From Apricaphanius iberus (lineage: Eukaryota > Chordata > Actinopteri > Cyprinodontiformes > Aphaniidae), in the NCBI GenBank assembly GCA_028564705.1, contig JAPXFQ010002081.1, forward strand, positions 1,054,001 to 1,118,000: a stretch of 64,000 nucleotides of DNA, given 5' to 3'. Of the stretch, positions 26,253-37,659 are shown piece by piece. How positions within the stretch are numbered: position 1 is the stretch's first letter; every line of letters starts with the position of its first letter. Position numbers and translations under genes: made by a program. The notes beneath the pieces were generated by a model, which worked only from the letters and a program-made list of their open reading frames with translations, was not told the origin of the DNA and made no database searches.

Positions 26253-27720
26253 TACACTATATTGTCAAAATTATTTCCTTGTCTGCCTGCACATACATAT
26301 GAACTAGAATGACATCCTAATCTTCTCCATACAGCGGAATATAACATAGTTTAACCAACTCCAGGTACCTGGCAAAGGCTTTTCACAACTGTTTATTGGA
26401 AGTTTTGATCAAGCTTCAAGAAGTTCATTGGTGCGGTCAGACTCTGATATTAGACATGAAGGCCAGGTTCTCAAAGATGTTCATCTATTTGATGTCAGGA
26501 TTCTGAACAGGTCAGTCAATTTCTCTCTCCTCCATGTCTTTGAGGACTTTTGTTTGTATTCTGTTGTTCAGTCAAGGAAAGGTTCATTGCATAACTGTTC
26601 CCACAAATGGAAGAAGGAAGTTATCCAAAATGCCCAGTAATGGTTTTGTATTAAGACTTTTTTTCATTGAACCTAGTGTGCTGAACACTGGCACAAACAG
26701 TCAAGCAAATAACCTTTTCCTGGCAACTGTTAAACCCAGACTCCTTCACTGAACCGCCAGATAGAGGAGCATGATTCATCATCCCAGGGAATAAATCTCC
26801 ACTGCCCTAGAGTTCAGTGGTGACAGGCTTTACAACACTGTTTCTAATGCTGCATTCAGACCAAGCCCATGAATCAGCGTCAGTTGCGGCAAGATTACAT
26901 GTAAAGTCTATGTTGGAGTACGTCAAAGGTCCGTCAAGGGCTCTGCGTTGCGTTGAGTACGTTGGCTCCGTCAACGACGCTTTCGTTTCATACGGCAACG
27001 TACCAACGCATGCGTCACAGAAGTTCAGCAAGCTGAGTTTTTGACGGATCCAATGCAGTTAACGCAGCGCGGCAACCAATCAGAGCGTCTCACTGTAGTT
27101 CTGTCACTATACACATATCTTGAATGAAGTCCAGTGAAAACATTTTCAACAAACGCAGATTTAAAAAATCTGAAATAACACTTACCAAAGTCAGATGGAC
27201 AGGCGCTCCTAAGGAGCAACAGAGAACCTGTAGTTGGTTTCCTGGTAGGAGATTTAAGCTCCGATGCGGCCGAGGAGGTCGTAAAATTAGGCGCAGAACA
27301 GATGGAAGTAGCACTGAAAGCGAACCTCATCCATAAGCAGCTCCTGGAGCAAATGGTTGAACTCCCCAAACTCAGAACGCATCTGAATAATGAGCGCTGA
27401 TGCACCCGATGTCAACGTTGTCTAGCTTTATCTAGCAAAGAAAGCCAAGCCACTCTCTCATTACAATCCACCATAGTTCAGAACGTACGGCAACAGAGGA
27501 AGCCCCGCCCACGCGTTGTTTTTTCCTCAGAAGCAGGCTATGGAAGCCAAAAAGTAAATACGTCAAACTTCACCCGTCGAATGCGTTGCCTGACGCAGAC
27601 CAAATGTGCGGTGTGAATGCAGCTTAAGGGTTTGGATTACACTTGGTGATGTAAGGATTGGGTACAGATGCTGAGCTTCAAGAAACCAATTTCATAAAGC
27701 TTTCTACTAATTGCCAATCA
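26253..27720 (-). mobile_element. decayed Tc1-like element split by a Harbinger insertion
   Basis: Begins with a CATACACTATATTGTCAAAATTATT terminus-like stretch. It then shows inverted transposase sequence typical of another fish Tc1 family: AAGGCTTTTCACAAC, AAATGGAAGAAGGAAGTTAT, TCCTGGCAACTGTTAAACCC and TCTCCACTGCCCTAGAGTTC blocks. After the 26848-27626 insertion the same element resumes with TACACTTGGTGATGTAAGGA and AAAGCTTTCTAC. The far terminus is not visible. Confidence 0.7.
26848..27626 (-). mobile_element. PIF/Harbinger element with transposase remnant
   Basis: Ends share GCTGCATTCA.ACC as inverted repeats, each flanked by TAA, the 3-bp target duplication expected of Harbinger elements. 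On the minus strand from about 27390 to 27180 a broken frame matches the N-terminal part of the Harbinger (HARBI1-like) transposase. It shows EFNHLLQELLMDEVRFQCYF, then FYDLLGRIGA and SYQETNYRFSVAP, with three stops. The GC- and CpG-rich content contrasts with the flanks. The DDE core is deleted, so this is an internal deletion derivative. Confidence 0.75.
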
Positions 27721-27744
27721 TGAAGGATTTTCAGATTTTGGGAG

Positions 27745-27890
27745 GAAGCCAGAGTTCCCAGAGAGAACTCCCGCTCGTACAGGAAGAACATGCAGACTTT
27801 AAGCAGAAAGGCCCCAGACAAGGATTTGAACCCAAACTTTCTTGCTGCAAGGCAACAGCATTACCAACTGTGCCACTGTTTGTATTTTAG
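27745..27890 (-). repeat. interspersed repeat with a tRNA-like box
   Basis: Contains CAGAGAGAACTCCCGCTCGT, AGGAAGAACATGCAGACTTT, CAGAAAGGCCCCAGACAAGG and ATTTGAACCCA, a widespread fish repeat tail that ends near ACCAACTGTGCCACTGT. The class (SINE or LINE tail) is uncertain. Confidence 0.5.
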
Positions 27891-29994
27891 TTTCAATTCT
27901 TTAATTTTATATTTTGTACATAGCTCTCTGTTCAGCTTGTCCAGGTTGAATACTATCTGTCTGCAGCCCGGAGGATTTATCTATGTATCAAAGTTTTTAT
28001 GTATCCTTAAAATGACAGTGGTATCCGATTTTACGCTAAAAGGCTAGTGTGCTCCACAACATTTGTTATTCTTCCAAAGTTCAACCTTCATCCCAAAAAC
28101 CCCTATGCATTTCTCAATGATTACCAAATTTATTTAGCCAACAGAATTCAAGCTTCTGCCATGTTGGTTGTCAATCAACTTGCATTTGCATCATTTGAGC
28201 CTGGAATGGGGCTGCGTGCACAGGCTACTCAGTCGCCATATTGGAAAGGGGTGTAAGTGGTGGAGAAGTTGGTCACCTCTGAAGTGTCCATAAATAAATA
28301 AATCCGGGTGATGGGCTTGATACACGGGAGGTGACGTCAACTATTCTCCATTCATTTTCAATGGAACATGTGCGACAAAGCGATAATCACCAGTCTCACT
28401 CCTGCTAAGTGACATGCAAAAATTGTGTGTGTGAAATTTTGCACTTGTGCATGTATCTTACACACGCAGGCCTGAGAGGCGATCCCAGAAAGTTGAGAAA
28501 AGTTCAACTTTTCATCGTCCCTCAGACGAGTACCGGTCAGCTGAGGTTTCATTGACTGACCAATCAGCCTACGGGATGCTACTCAGTCATCTCAGGGAAA
28601 ACATGGAGGAAAACCGATTACTCGGCGTGTCAAGTTTCCCAGAGCTTTACAATACTTCTACAAAAGAATATAGAATAGGTCAGTCTTGAGGCCCCTTCTA
28701 AATGTTGGTTTGTTTTCTTTGTTTATAATATGAGATGGAGCCGTTCACATAATTTTTGTTTCTCATAAAGCAAATGCAGTAAAATTTCACTTAAGTATTA
28801 AAACCTTCTGAAACCTCTTATCAAAAACCTCTATCAAAACCTGATGAACAAACTTAATATCTGTGATGAGTTTCGCTGATCATGGTCATTTGTTGCCCCC
28901 CTGGTGTCAAGCCTATGATGCCTGATTGCCCATTCTGCTTTCCTCTTTTACCCGCTGTGACATAATAGGTAATACTTGTGCATAGTTGTTGACGTAGGGC
29001 TAGAGGGAGCTGGAGGGGAGGGCAGGGGGGAAGGATAGTCTGGTGGGGGGGTGGGCTGGTTGGGGGGCTTGAGAGTGGGATTCAAAAAATCTCGCTCTCT
29101 ATGAAAAACTACAGACAAGGGCTTTAAAATGAATAACAAAAATAGATACTATTGAATATGTTATCATTTTAAATATTGATGAGTAAAAATAGATTATGAA
29201 CAATTTTTTATTTTTTATAACCCCATAAGGCTCTGCTTAGCGAGGAGAAAATGTATTAACCAAACTTATTGCAGAGGTGGCATCAAATTCACGGTAGTGA
29301 GCTGAAATTGACTGAGAGCTGAGAATCCAATACTCCTGACAATAAGGAATGTGTATGTAAATCAGGGGTCATCTGTGTGACAGCTGAAGCTTGGCACAAG
29401 CTAGTTTATGCAAGATATTTAAAGTAAAGCAGGAGACCTAAAGCCTCTGACAGGAACCACTGGAGATTTAACTCTTCAGTACAGAATGAGGCAGTCATCT
29501 GCCTATTATATTCAGCATGGGACACCATAAGTTCTGTAACAACTCATTTACATTATTAATCAATCTGACGGATTAGAAACCCTAGCAATGTTAAACTGCC
29601 TCCATCAAAATGACCCACAGCCAAAGGTTTGACTGCTAAACTCACTCTTTGTTTTCTACCAAAATTACTGGGAAAGACTCCATTGATCACAATTTTTACA
29701 ACCCCACAAAAAATGCACAAGGTCTTATACAGGTTCTCTCCAGCTTCACAGGAGCAGCAAACAATAAATACATCTCTTTCTACTTCTAGCTGACAGGTAA
29801 GAAAACAGACAGAGTGTACATGTTTGAGGTTTGAAGAAAACCACATGGGGACAAGTTTTACTTCGTACATTTGTTAACACCTTTAGCTTTGAACTCTGCC
29901 AGTAGTAAACATCTGGAGGCACTCAGTGAGTTTGTAGACTCTTAAAACAGTCTGTTTATTTGCCTGTAAAGAGCATAAAGAATATTTTACTCAC
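27891..29994. other. vcan intron, nothing firmly recognised
   Basis: Mostly unassigned intron sequence. The part at about 28200-28370 (CAGTCGCCATATTGGAAAGG, GAGGTGACGTCAACTATTCT) looks like a scrap of the CpG-containing repeat also seen at 45.81-46.03 kb. A G/C-skewed tract, pyrimidine-rich on the minus strand, lies at 28995-29085. Confidence 0.45.
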
Positions 29995-30393
29995 CAGAGA
30001 CACTGAGACTGACGACATTTTGAGTTTCCTCCAGTCCATGTGTCACCTTGCAGAGGTACCTCCCCGCGTCGCTCCCCCTGAGCCTGCTGATCATTAGTGA
30101 AGAAACCCTATCTGACAATGGGTGGCCGGGCATTGACACCCTGCCTATGAACTCTGACCCCACCTTCATCTCCCCTCCCTGGGCCACCAGTACCAGCTTA
30201 TCCTCTGGCTCACCCAGCTTCAGCCACTGGATTCTGACCTGCTGATCGGGAAGGGGTCTTTGCGTAGAAGTGTGCGTTGGGCTGCCGGGAGAAGCTGGCA
30301 TCATGGAGAGGTTGCACGGCAATACTACCCTGTTGCCTAGATAGCCATTTCCATGCATGCTGCTAGGTATCCTCACTGCTGTTTGGGGAGAAG
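29995..30393 (-). CDS. vcan: versican exon 3: Ig V-type domain
   Basis: A 399-bp exon (acceptor TTTTCCAG, donor CTG|GTGAGT), phase 1 at both ends. It encodes the N-terminal immunoglobulin V-type domain of a lectican, which works with the Link modules in binding hyaluronan and link protein in the extracellular matrix. Visible landmarks are the first Ig cysteine in VVLPCNLS (also an N-glycosylation sequon), the core Trp in IQWLKL, the EFIGRVSMPGHP strand, and the late motif DAGRYLCKV containing the second Ig cysteine. The C-terminal NVVSLSVSG leads directly into GVVFHYR of the next exon, the invariant lectican junction. Size and phase match the known lectican gene layout. The reading frame is intact. 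Confidence 0.93.
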
Positions 30394-30929
30394 CTGGAAA
30401 ACAAGTTAGAGTGAGCGTCTTGCATTTGAAGCTGTGTGCTGTAGACAAAAAACATTTTGCTGTTAAATAGTAGTTCCACCATGGGAATGGAAGACTAATA
30501 TTTCATTGCAGATGTCTTATTCATCTGCTTTTCAGGTTGGGGGCAATGCAAAAATCAGTTTCTTACATGTCAGATGTTACATTTTATTCAAGTTACTCCC
30601 TAAACATTTGCTACATAATGTACATTATGCATGTTATGTATATTACGCACAACATGTACCTTTGCTACATTATGACCACAAATGACAATGGATTTTATTA
30701 GTAATTTATGTTATTGAACAACAATATGTTGTGCATGAGTTTGAAGTGGAAGGAAAAGGATACATAGTATCTCAGAGGAAATAAAACAGGAGAACATTGT
30801 TGAAAAAACAGCATCATAAGGACCAGTTACCAAAGTTGTGATGTTGTTTTAGTCAGTTAGGGTATAAAACAATACCCCAAGCTTTAAATATCTCACAGAG
30901 CTGTGTTTGATCCATCATCTGAAAGACGA

Positions 30930-31525
30930 GGGTACCAAAACTTTGTTTTATCCTCCATAGAAGCTATGCCTGGTCTTCCGTTCCGTTTGACTGATAACTT
31001 CCTGGATGAGGGAATCAGATGTGATAATGCTCACATCCATTGAGCATTGTTCCTGACATCAACTCTTTGCTTTCTTTAACATAGAAAGTACTCCTACATC
31101 AGTTCTTTCGTTCTTCAGATCAGACGGCTGCTCATACTGAGCCAGGTTCTGGTTCTGTTTGAGCTTTCTTCCTGCTAAAAGGGAGATTTTCGTCTCCACT
31201 GTAACTACATGCATGCTTAGTATGAGAGATTGCTGTGACGACAATGAAATAACGCAGACAACTTTTTACTGTCACCACTTGTTCCACAAGGAGGAGTGAA
31301 TGCTGCAAGGCAATGACTCAATGCAATCTGCTGGGTTTGCTCAGACAGAAAACCTTTAAACTGATCTCAATAATGAACTGAATTTGATGCACTGTTTATT
31401 GAGTAGGATTAACTGGAATATATGTAGAATTTAATTGAAAGGATTTTTCTTTTTAAGTGCCTTGAGATGACAAGTTGTGAACTGGCACTAAGTGAAATTA
31501 AAATGAATTAAACTGGATTCCTACA
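30930..31525 (+). repeat. L2-type LINE 3'-UTR fragment
   Basis: Plus-strand landmarks of the L2 3' UTR: ACTGAGCCAGGTTCTGGTTC, TTTCTTCCTGCTAAAAGGGA, TCCACTGTAACTACATGCAT, AGTATGAGAGATTGC, then AGTGCCTTGAGATGACAAGT and an ATAAA-like end. No coding part remains. Confidence 0.7.
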
Positions 31526-32060
31526 GGAGAGCATTGATCAAAGAAGCAGGCAAGGGGTCTGTGGTTACCCTGGAGGAGCTACAAAGCTCAAGAGAAAGAA
31601 GTTCGCCACAAGTAATTTAAGGGACATAAAAAACAGAAGGAAGGACGGAGGTGTTCTGATCAGTTGAGACCAATGTTAAACCTGGTCAGAATACATGCAC
31701 ACATGTTAAGTGTGGAGGAAAACTAACACTGTACCTCTCCCTGAACATTCCCTTTCTGAAACATGCTAGTGGCAGTATTATGCTGTGGGTTTTGTATTCT
31801 TGAGCATGGACACATGGAGGATGAGAGCTAAATTAAAGATGGATGTAAATAAATACAAGGGAATGTAGAAGGAAACTTCTGTAAAGCTGGTAGAAGCATA
31901 CTCCCAAAAGAGTGAAAGATGATTCTACAAAGTATTTACTCAACTGGCAAATTAACTCCACACTTTTCAGATGTTTTATTTGTGAAGACATTTTGAAAAT
32001 TATGCATCATTTTATAAAAACGTAATACTTTGTTTAAGTCTATAGGGAGCCTGAATAATT
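31526..32060 (+). pseudogene. decayed Tc1-like transposase fragments
   Basis: Plus-strand blocks ACCCTGGAGGAGCTACAAAG, TTCGCCACAAGTAA, GTGGAGGAAAACTAACACTG, ATGCTAGTGGCAGTATTATG and GATTCTACAAAGTATT are scattered pieces of the Tc1 family also seen at 10.76 kb and, inverted, at 25.2 kb. Large deletions; no open frame. Confidence 0.65.
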
Positions 32061-32129
32061 CAAAGTCAAGTCAAAAAATCTCAGCAAAATAAATTGACAT
32101 TTGTGGTCATAATTTAAGACGATACCATC

Positions 32130-33580
32130 ATTTTACATACACCTAATAAAGGACACATCCACCTGTTTGCTCACTGTCCGAAGTTAAATGAGACCAAATG
32201 TCCCTCATCTTAGGTCAGTTAAAATTACCAAAATTATTTGTATTTGCTTAGCTGCACACTGAAGAGAAAGTCAGAGGTTTATTCAAAGTTTATATAAAAA
32301 TTATTGCCATCTCTAAACAATGAGGGAAAGCCAGGATGATGATATCATGGATTTGAAAACTTATAAGTTAACTGACATACTTGAGTTATTTTTATTTGGA
32401 AGAACACCTGTATTTTAAGGCCACACCTGGAACACTTTGCTTTCTGGTTTGACATGATGAGAAAGTAAAAAGAAATCCGCCAAGATATCATTAAGAGAAT
32501 TGTGGCGCTGCACCATTGTGGTTCATACTTGGGATAGTTTTCAGATGCTTGTGCTGCGTTTATTTGTTGAAAAATGTACATGCAAGCATAAACATGATGG
32601 GAATGTCTGACTATCAAACCTTTTAGAAAACAGAATTTCTGTGTCCCAAAGATAAACGTGTTTTGGTATAAAATGTCCAAATTGACACCAAAATAAAAGC
32701 CAAAGAAGTAGCAGACTTATCAGCTGCAGCAACAAAGATGCTGCTGCATCTGATAAGACAATGTTGTTATCCGCAGTGAAACATGTCCTGTACCAGCATG
32801 CGCTTGAAGGACACTCTGCAAGGAAGAAGTCATTACTCCAAAAGAAACATCAAAAAGCCAAATTGCATTTTGCAAATGCAAAAAGGCACAAAGATCTTTA
32901 TTTTTGGAGAGATGTCCTGTGGTCTGATGAAACTAAAGTGAAACTGTTCATCGACAGTGACCATTGCAACATTTGGTGGAAAAGGGGGGAGGACTGTAAG
33001 CCTGAGGGCACCATCCCAACTGTGAAGCATAATGGTGGCAGCATCATGTTGAGGGGATGTTTTGCTGCAGGAGTAACTGGTGCACTTCACAAACCAGAAG
33101 TCATCAAAAGGAAAGAACATTATGTAGCCATGTTGGAGCAGCATCTGAAGACATCCACCAGGAACAGCCAAAGTGGTTACAACGTGGCTGAAGGACAACA
33201 AAGGCAGTGTTTTGGTGCGACCATTTCAATGACCTGATCACAGTCTTTACACCAATCCTGTCAGGAGGAATGGGCTCTAATTCCAGAAAGGTGTTTTAAG
33301 AAGCTTGGGGAAGGAAACCTAAAACATTAGACCCAAGTCACAGTTCAAAGGCAATACAATCAAATATTGAGGAAATGTATGTAAGCTTGTGATTCTGACT
33401 AAATTAATAAAGACAGTAAATCTCTGAGATATTCTTTCTGAAATTATTGTGACCTTTAGCAAATAGAAATAATGTTGGTAATTCTAACTGACCTGACACG
33501 AAGGAGGTTTGGTCTGATTTAACATTAGACAAGGGGAAACAAAGGTGGATGTGTCTTTTTATGGAGTGTATGTATACATT
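32130..33580 (+). mobile_element. Tc1-like element with truncated transposase, in the first coding intron of vcan
   Basis: The left end carries TTTACATACACC and the right end GGAGTGTATGTATAC, the GTATGTA-type termini of a common fish Tc1 family. A 158-codon plus-strand frame (32761-33237) covers the transposase middle: KHVLYQHALEGHSARKKSLL, FWRDVLWSDETKVKLF with the first catalytic Asp, and GGSIMLRGCFAAGVTGALHK. The second Asp block (normally NDPKHTA) and the SPDLNP block with the third acidic residue are lost. Inactive. The right end lies about 100 bp from the donor of the vcan signal-peptide exon. Confidence 0.78.
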
Positions 33581-33675
33581 TGTTACATCCAAATCTAGCA
33601 GACATGTTACTTGGTTTACTTCTGTAGTCTCACTGAGGATTGTAATGTCATCTTTTGTTTCTGGACTTGACCCAC

Positions 33676-33753
33676 CTGGTTGAGGATGAGCTGAGCAGAC
33701 CAATACTAGACAGAGCAGGTGTGTGAGGACGTGTCTCATCATCTCCATCTGAT
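33676..33753 (-). CDS. vcan: versican exon 2: start codon and signal peptide
   Basis: First coding exon of the lectican gene, running right to left. A splice acceptor (pyrimidine tract ending TTCTAG) precedes base 33753 and a consensus donor (CAG|GTGGGT) follows base 33676. The ATG is at 33748-33746, five bases into the exon, so an upstream non-coding exon is expected, as in other lecticans. It encodes M-E-M-M-R-H followed by a Leu/Val/Cys-rich hydrophobic core ending CSA, a typical signal peptide with likely cleavage near CSA-HPQP. A second ATG three codons in could also initiate. The exon ends in phase 1, matching the Ig exon at 30393, and the joined reading continues PQPASPQTAV. The start is supported by the acceptor, the hydrophobic core and the phase. 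Exon 1 and the promoter were not located. Confidence 0.85.
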
Positions 33754-34371
33754 CTAGAAGAAAGAACTGAAGGTCAGTGTGATTGAGCACTGTAAATGTG
33801 TTGATTTTTTCCTGATTTATGGTGCCCTCAACAGATTATTTGTTGTATCTTTTCAAATCTTCATGTATGTGTTGATAACACTTCTTCTAAATGTATATTT
33901 ACATTCACTACAGTATCTATTAAATAGACAGGACAACAGTGATGATAATTATGTGGGCTTCTTTTGAGTGTTTAAATCCACGTATCTACATAGAAGAACT
34001 AAATATTAGCATGATGACAAGCAGTCCTCCAACCTCAAAGACTTTGTGCCACTGGAAGAAGGATTTGTGGATTATGATGTCAACAAGGTTTCTCAAATAA
34101 TTAGCACTTCTGTACTTTATGACACACCACTATTAACAAATTTTAATAAAAACACATTTTGTTTCCAAATTTGTTTCCCCTTTCAGATGCCTGCTTCATA
34201 TTCAGTGAGAAACAAATATGTTTTCTCTGGTTGAGGAAAAATAATTTAAATCCAATTAAGATAATCTTTCATTTTGAGACAAACTAAAAAGAACGTGCAC
34301 GTTTTTTTTTTTCAGTTTTTCTTCTTTTAACAAAATTACAAGCATTTAAAAAAATCTGCGTAACTAAGGAG
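33754..34371. other. sequence upstream of vcan exon 2, nothing recognised
   Basis: Presumed intron 1 or upstream region of vcan. A non-coding first exon and promoter should lie somewhere above this point, but I see no convincing CpG island or TATA context. Confidence 0.45.
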
Positions 34372-34644
34372 CTGTTTACACGACAACGTATTTCAGCAAA
34401 ACAGCGTTTTTTCTCTGCGTTTAGGACTCCACAACGGGGAGACGGGGGGTCGAAAACGCATCTTTTTCGAAAACGGCTGCAGGAGTGGAGAAATCTGAAA
34501 ACGCTGTGTGATTCGTTGTCATGTAGGCGCAAGTCGGAGACTTTTGAAAATGATCATGTCACTACCAGCCGCCTACGGCCTTTCTGGACTTGCACATTCC
34601 GAGAAGGGTCTGTCTGCGGCCTGCAAGACAGAGGCGTGTAGTGA

Positions 34645-34688
34645 AGTAGGCGTGTCGTGAAGCAACGTCACTTCACGACACGCCTACT
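34645..34688. repeat. perfect 18-bp hairpin
   Basis: AGTAGGCGTGTCGTGAAG at 34645-34662 and its exact reverse complement at 34671-34688 are separated by eight bases (CAACGTCA). It sits inside the hAT-like element. Related copies of the arm occur at 36840-36960. Confidence 0.9.
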
Positions 34689-34843
34689 ACACGCTACACA
34701 ACGGGAAATTACGTTAAACCAAAGTATGAACCATTGTAAGATTATTGTGTTAAAAATTGGTGATGGACATATTTCAATGTGCACTGCAACATCTAAATCT
34801 GTGTTTGTTCTTTTTGGAGAGTGAAATGAAAATGATTGAGGAG

Positions 34844-35540
34844 CAGTGTTGGGAGTAATGCATTACAAAAGTAATTAGTTACAGGAATATATTACTTTTT
34901 TCAGTAACTGAGTAATGTAATGCATTACTTACAAAATATACAGCAATATATTACTAGTTACAATGTCAGTAACTCAAGTTACAATTGCGTTTAAAAACAA
35001 ATTTCTGGCCAACTAATGAAACAGACCAAATCAAGTTGGATACGGTAAAACGAGATCCAGCATCCACTTCCTGTTGCTCAAAACTACAACGTCAGAGAAT
35101 CAGGACGGCTGAGGAAAGGATCGACTGTACATTTAAACATTATTCACACTGTTTTCCTAACCATCTGCTGTAAGACTTCAGACATCTAATCTTTGTCAAC
35201 CATCTTTGTGATGAGTACTTTCAGCACCTTTTTTTGATTAGATTTAACAAATATTACCATGAAATAGAAGGAATGCAAAGGAGCTAGAGACTTAATTTTA
35301 ATAAAATCGTGTTTAAAATACAGTATTTGTGGTGTGACACTTGTGTAAAATGTACATTGAAGTTACAGTGGTTAGAAGTCGTGTTAGATATTTAAGATTT
35401 TTTGCCAAAAGTAACTTAAAGTAGTGTAACTCAGTTGCATTTTTAAGACAGTAATATGTAATGCAAACATATTACATTTTTGACATTGTAACTAGTAATG
35501 TGAAATATATTACAATTTCTTTGTAACTTGCCCAACACTG
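34844..35540. mobile_element. hAT-type MITE with exact 8-bp target-site duplication
   Basis: 697 bp bounded by CAGTGTTGGG at the left and its inverted copy CCCAACACTG at the right. TTGAGGAG immediately flanks both ends (34836-34843 and 35541-35548), the 8-bp duplication diagnostic of hAT transposition. The sub-terminal region is rich in TAATGCATTAC and GTAACT motifs. No transposase is encoded. Confidence 0.92.
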
Positions 35541-35984
35541 TTGAGGAGGCACTGGTGGGACACTTACCGGAGGAGGCAGCAGTGAAGATGGAGGCTTACA
35601 AAGATAAAATGAGAAAAGCGCTCTCCTCTGAAGCTTTCTCTCCAGGCTGTAATGGCCGCACAGCCAGCATTTTTTTAAATAAAATGTTTTGTATTTGTTT
35701 GTTCTTTTGTGTAGAACATACTCAACGTCTACATTTCACAGAGCCATTCACATAACATGAATTCATAAAAGAGCGTTTACATAAAATCTCAGATAAAAAA
35801 TTAATGTTATAAGATCTCCCTCTTCACTACATACATATTTGACAGGACAAAACACAATAATAAGGAATGTCTGCTTGTCACAAAATGCCAAAGGAGGGAG
35901 ATGTGGACAAAGTTTTTAGGGCGTGTGGTCTTTATGATCAGTAATATGAGACTATGGGTGTAGGAGTGTGTATGGTGGTGTATT

Positions 35985-36245
35985 AGGGCGACTGTGGCTC
36001 AGTGGTAGAGTAGTTGGCTTGCAATCGGAGGGTCGTAGGTTAGATTCCAGCTTCCTCCAGTCACATGTTGATGTGCCCCTGGGCAAGCCACTTAACCCCC
36101 TAAATTCTACATTGTCCTACCGAGCCATGTTGGGTGTCGGTGTATGAATGCGAGTGTGAATGGGTGAATGTGGCTTCAAAGTAAAGCGCTTTGAGTGGTC
36201 AGTATGACTAGAAAAGCGCTATATAAGTTCAGTCCATTTACCATT
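35985..36245 (+). repeat. tRNA-derived SINE
   Basis: GGCGACTGTGGCTCAGTGGT forms a clear RNA polymerase III A box, and GGTTAGATTCC about 40 bases later a near-consensus B box. The body includes GTGCCCCTGGGCAAGCCACT and GTGTATGAATGCGAGTGTGA, and the 3' end TTTGAGTGGTCAGTATGACT then AAAAGCGCTATATAAGTTC. This is the common fish SINE layout. A shorter, older copy lies at 22125-22430. Confidence 0.85.
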
Positions 36246-36520
36246 AATGGCTTTAATTTGTAAAGTGCTTTTCAAGCCTGTGTTGACAACTTACTCAAAA
36301 CGCCATACTATATTCTTCATTCATTCACTCCACACTGTGTCTAACTACTGTTGTAGCCACAGCTGGGGTAGAGTAATGGAAGCCAGGCTGCCGATCTGTG
36401 CTATCGGCCCCTCCGACCACCACCAACCAGTCACTCACTACGTTCACACAGGCAATGTAGGTGACGTGTCATATCAGACTGCATTTGTGGCAGCCAGGAT
36501 TTAAACCACCAACCCTAGGC
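36246..36520 (-). repeat. SINE-related repeat, inverted
   Basis: Starts ATGGCTTTAATTTGTAAAGTGC (inverted end) with GCCGATCTGTGCTATCGGCC and CCTCCGACCACCACCAACCA blocks, and ends AGGATTTAAACCACCAACCC, the complement of a tRNA-like B box region. It directly abuts the plus-strand SINE, giving a head-to-head or tail-to-tail pair. Confidence 0.6.
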
Positions 36521-37659
36521 CCCCTTTTTAAATGAATCTACACATTACACACAAGAGCTGACATTATTTAACTCATTAACTCTTGCCTTGAGTGTTTTTT
36601 TTCTTGTGGCAGTCGAACATTTTCCAATTCAAATCCCCATTGATTAAATGTTCTTTTTTTTCTAAATCTTAAGTAATGCCAGCTTTTGTAGGCTAATTTG
36701 CTACTTTAATATTCGTGAAAATTTTCCACTTAACTAATGATAACAAGGACAAACCCTGTAAAAATCATTACTGGGCAAAGAATGTGCAGCAAACCGATGA
36801 ATCAAACTATCAATTATACTAGTGGTTACTTGGGCTCCTACCCCTTTAAGAAAAGCGTAGTGGGCGTTTCGTGACATCATATACAACACGCCCACTTCAT
36901 GAAACACATAGTAGGCGTGTCGTGACGTGATGTCACTTCAAGACATGCCAACTTCACGATATACCTCTGTCTTGCAGTCCGCAGACAGATACACTTGGAC
37001 ATTCCGCCTTTCTTCAGAAAAAACAACAATAGCGGATCCAGGTACGCTTTTACTGATGATGTAGCTTCTGAAGTTATTTGGTCTCTGTAAGCAAAGTTAG
37101 AGATCATGCGGCTTTTATGCGTTCGCCGAGAAAAATGCATATATTATGTGCATTAAATAATAAACACACCTTTCTTTAAGCGGAGGAAAACTAAAAGAAG
37201 TTTGTGGAAAAGACCCATTGTTCGTTAGCTTGATACGTTTCTTTTCCGGGTTGTGAGCAGGAAACCTTGGAATCCTACATCTATATTTAGGGCGCTATGC
37301 TAGTCAAAATGCCATCTAAAGACTAAACATATGTACTACATCGTTTTCAATCATGCCCCCCTTTCGTGAAAACGCAGTCGTCCTGCGTATTCAAACAAAA
37401 ACGGCAATGTTGTCTTGTAAAGCCCGCCTGCCAACTTTTAGGCAATGACAAATACAATTTTAACAATGCACACAAAGGTTGTTTTGTACTTGACACCTCA
37501 AATATAGATACAGTAAAGAGAGAAGCAAAACTCATCAGATATTATTTGATTAATCTCTCAAACACCACTGAGTACGTTCTAGTTAGAAGGCATAGTGTTG
37601 AACTGAGTGGAATACCAACAATATTGTTTTATTATACTGTAACGCTATCATTTAGTTAA

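Larger units (their letters stand above)
34372..37424. mobile_element. older hAT-like element, fragmented by later insertions
   Basis: Left end CTGTTTACACGACAACGTAT with nested AACAGCG/AAAACGC blocks. The right part reads AACGCAGTCGTCCTGCG... and ends ACGGCAATGTTGTCTTGTAAAGC, roughly the inverted counterpart. Internal sequence carries repeated CACTTCACGACACGCC motifs on both sides (34620-34700 and 36840-36960). A different hAT (34844-35540) and SINE sequences (35985-36520) interrupt it. Limits and class are tentative. Confidence 0.45.

Noticed and set aside
21023..33753. First reading of the lectican as neurocan
   Set aside because: Some Link-1 residues are neurocan-like, but the Link-2 block and the upstream xrcc4 exons favour versican.
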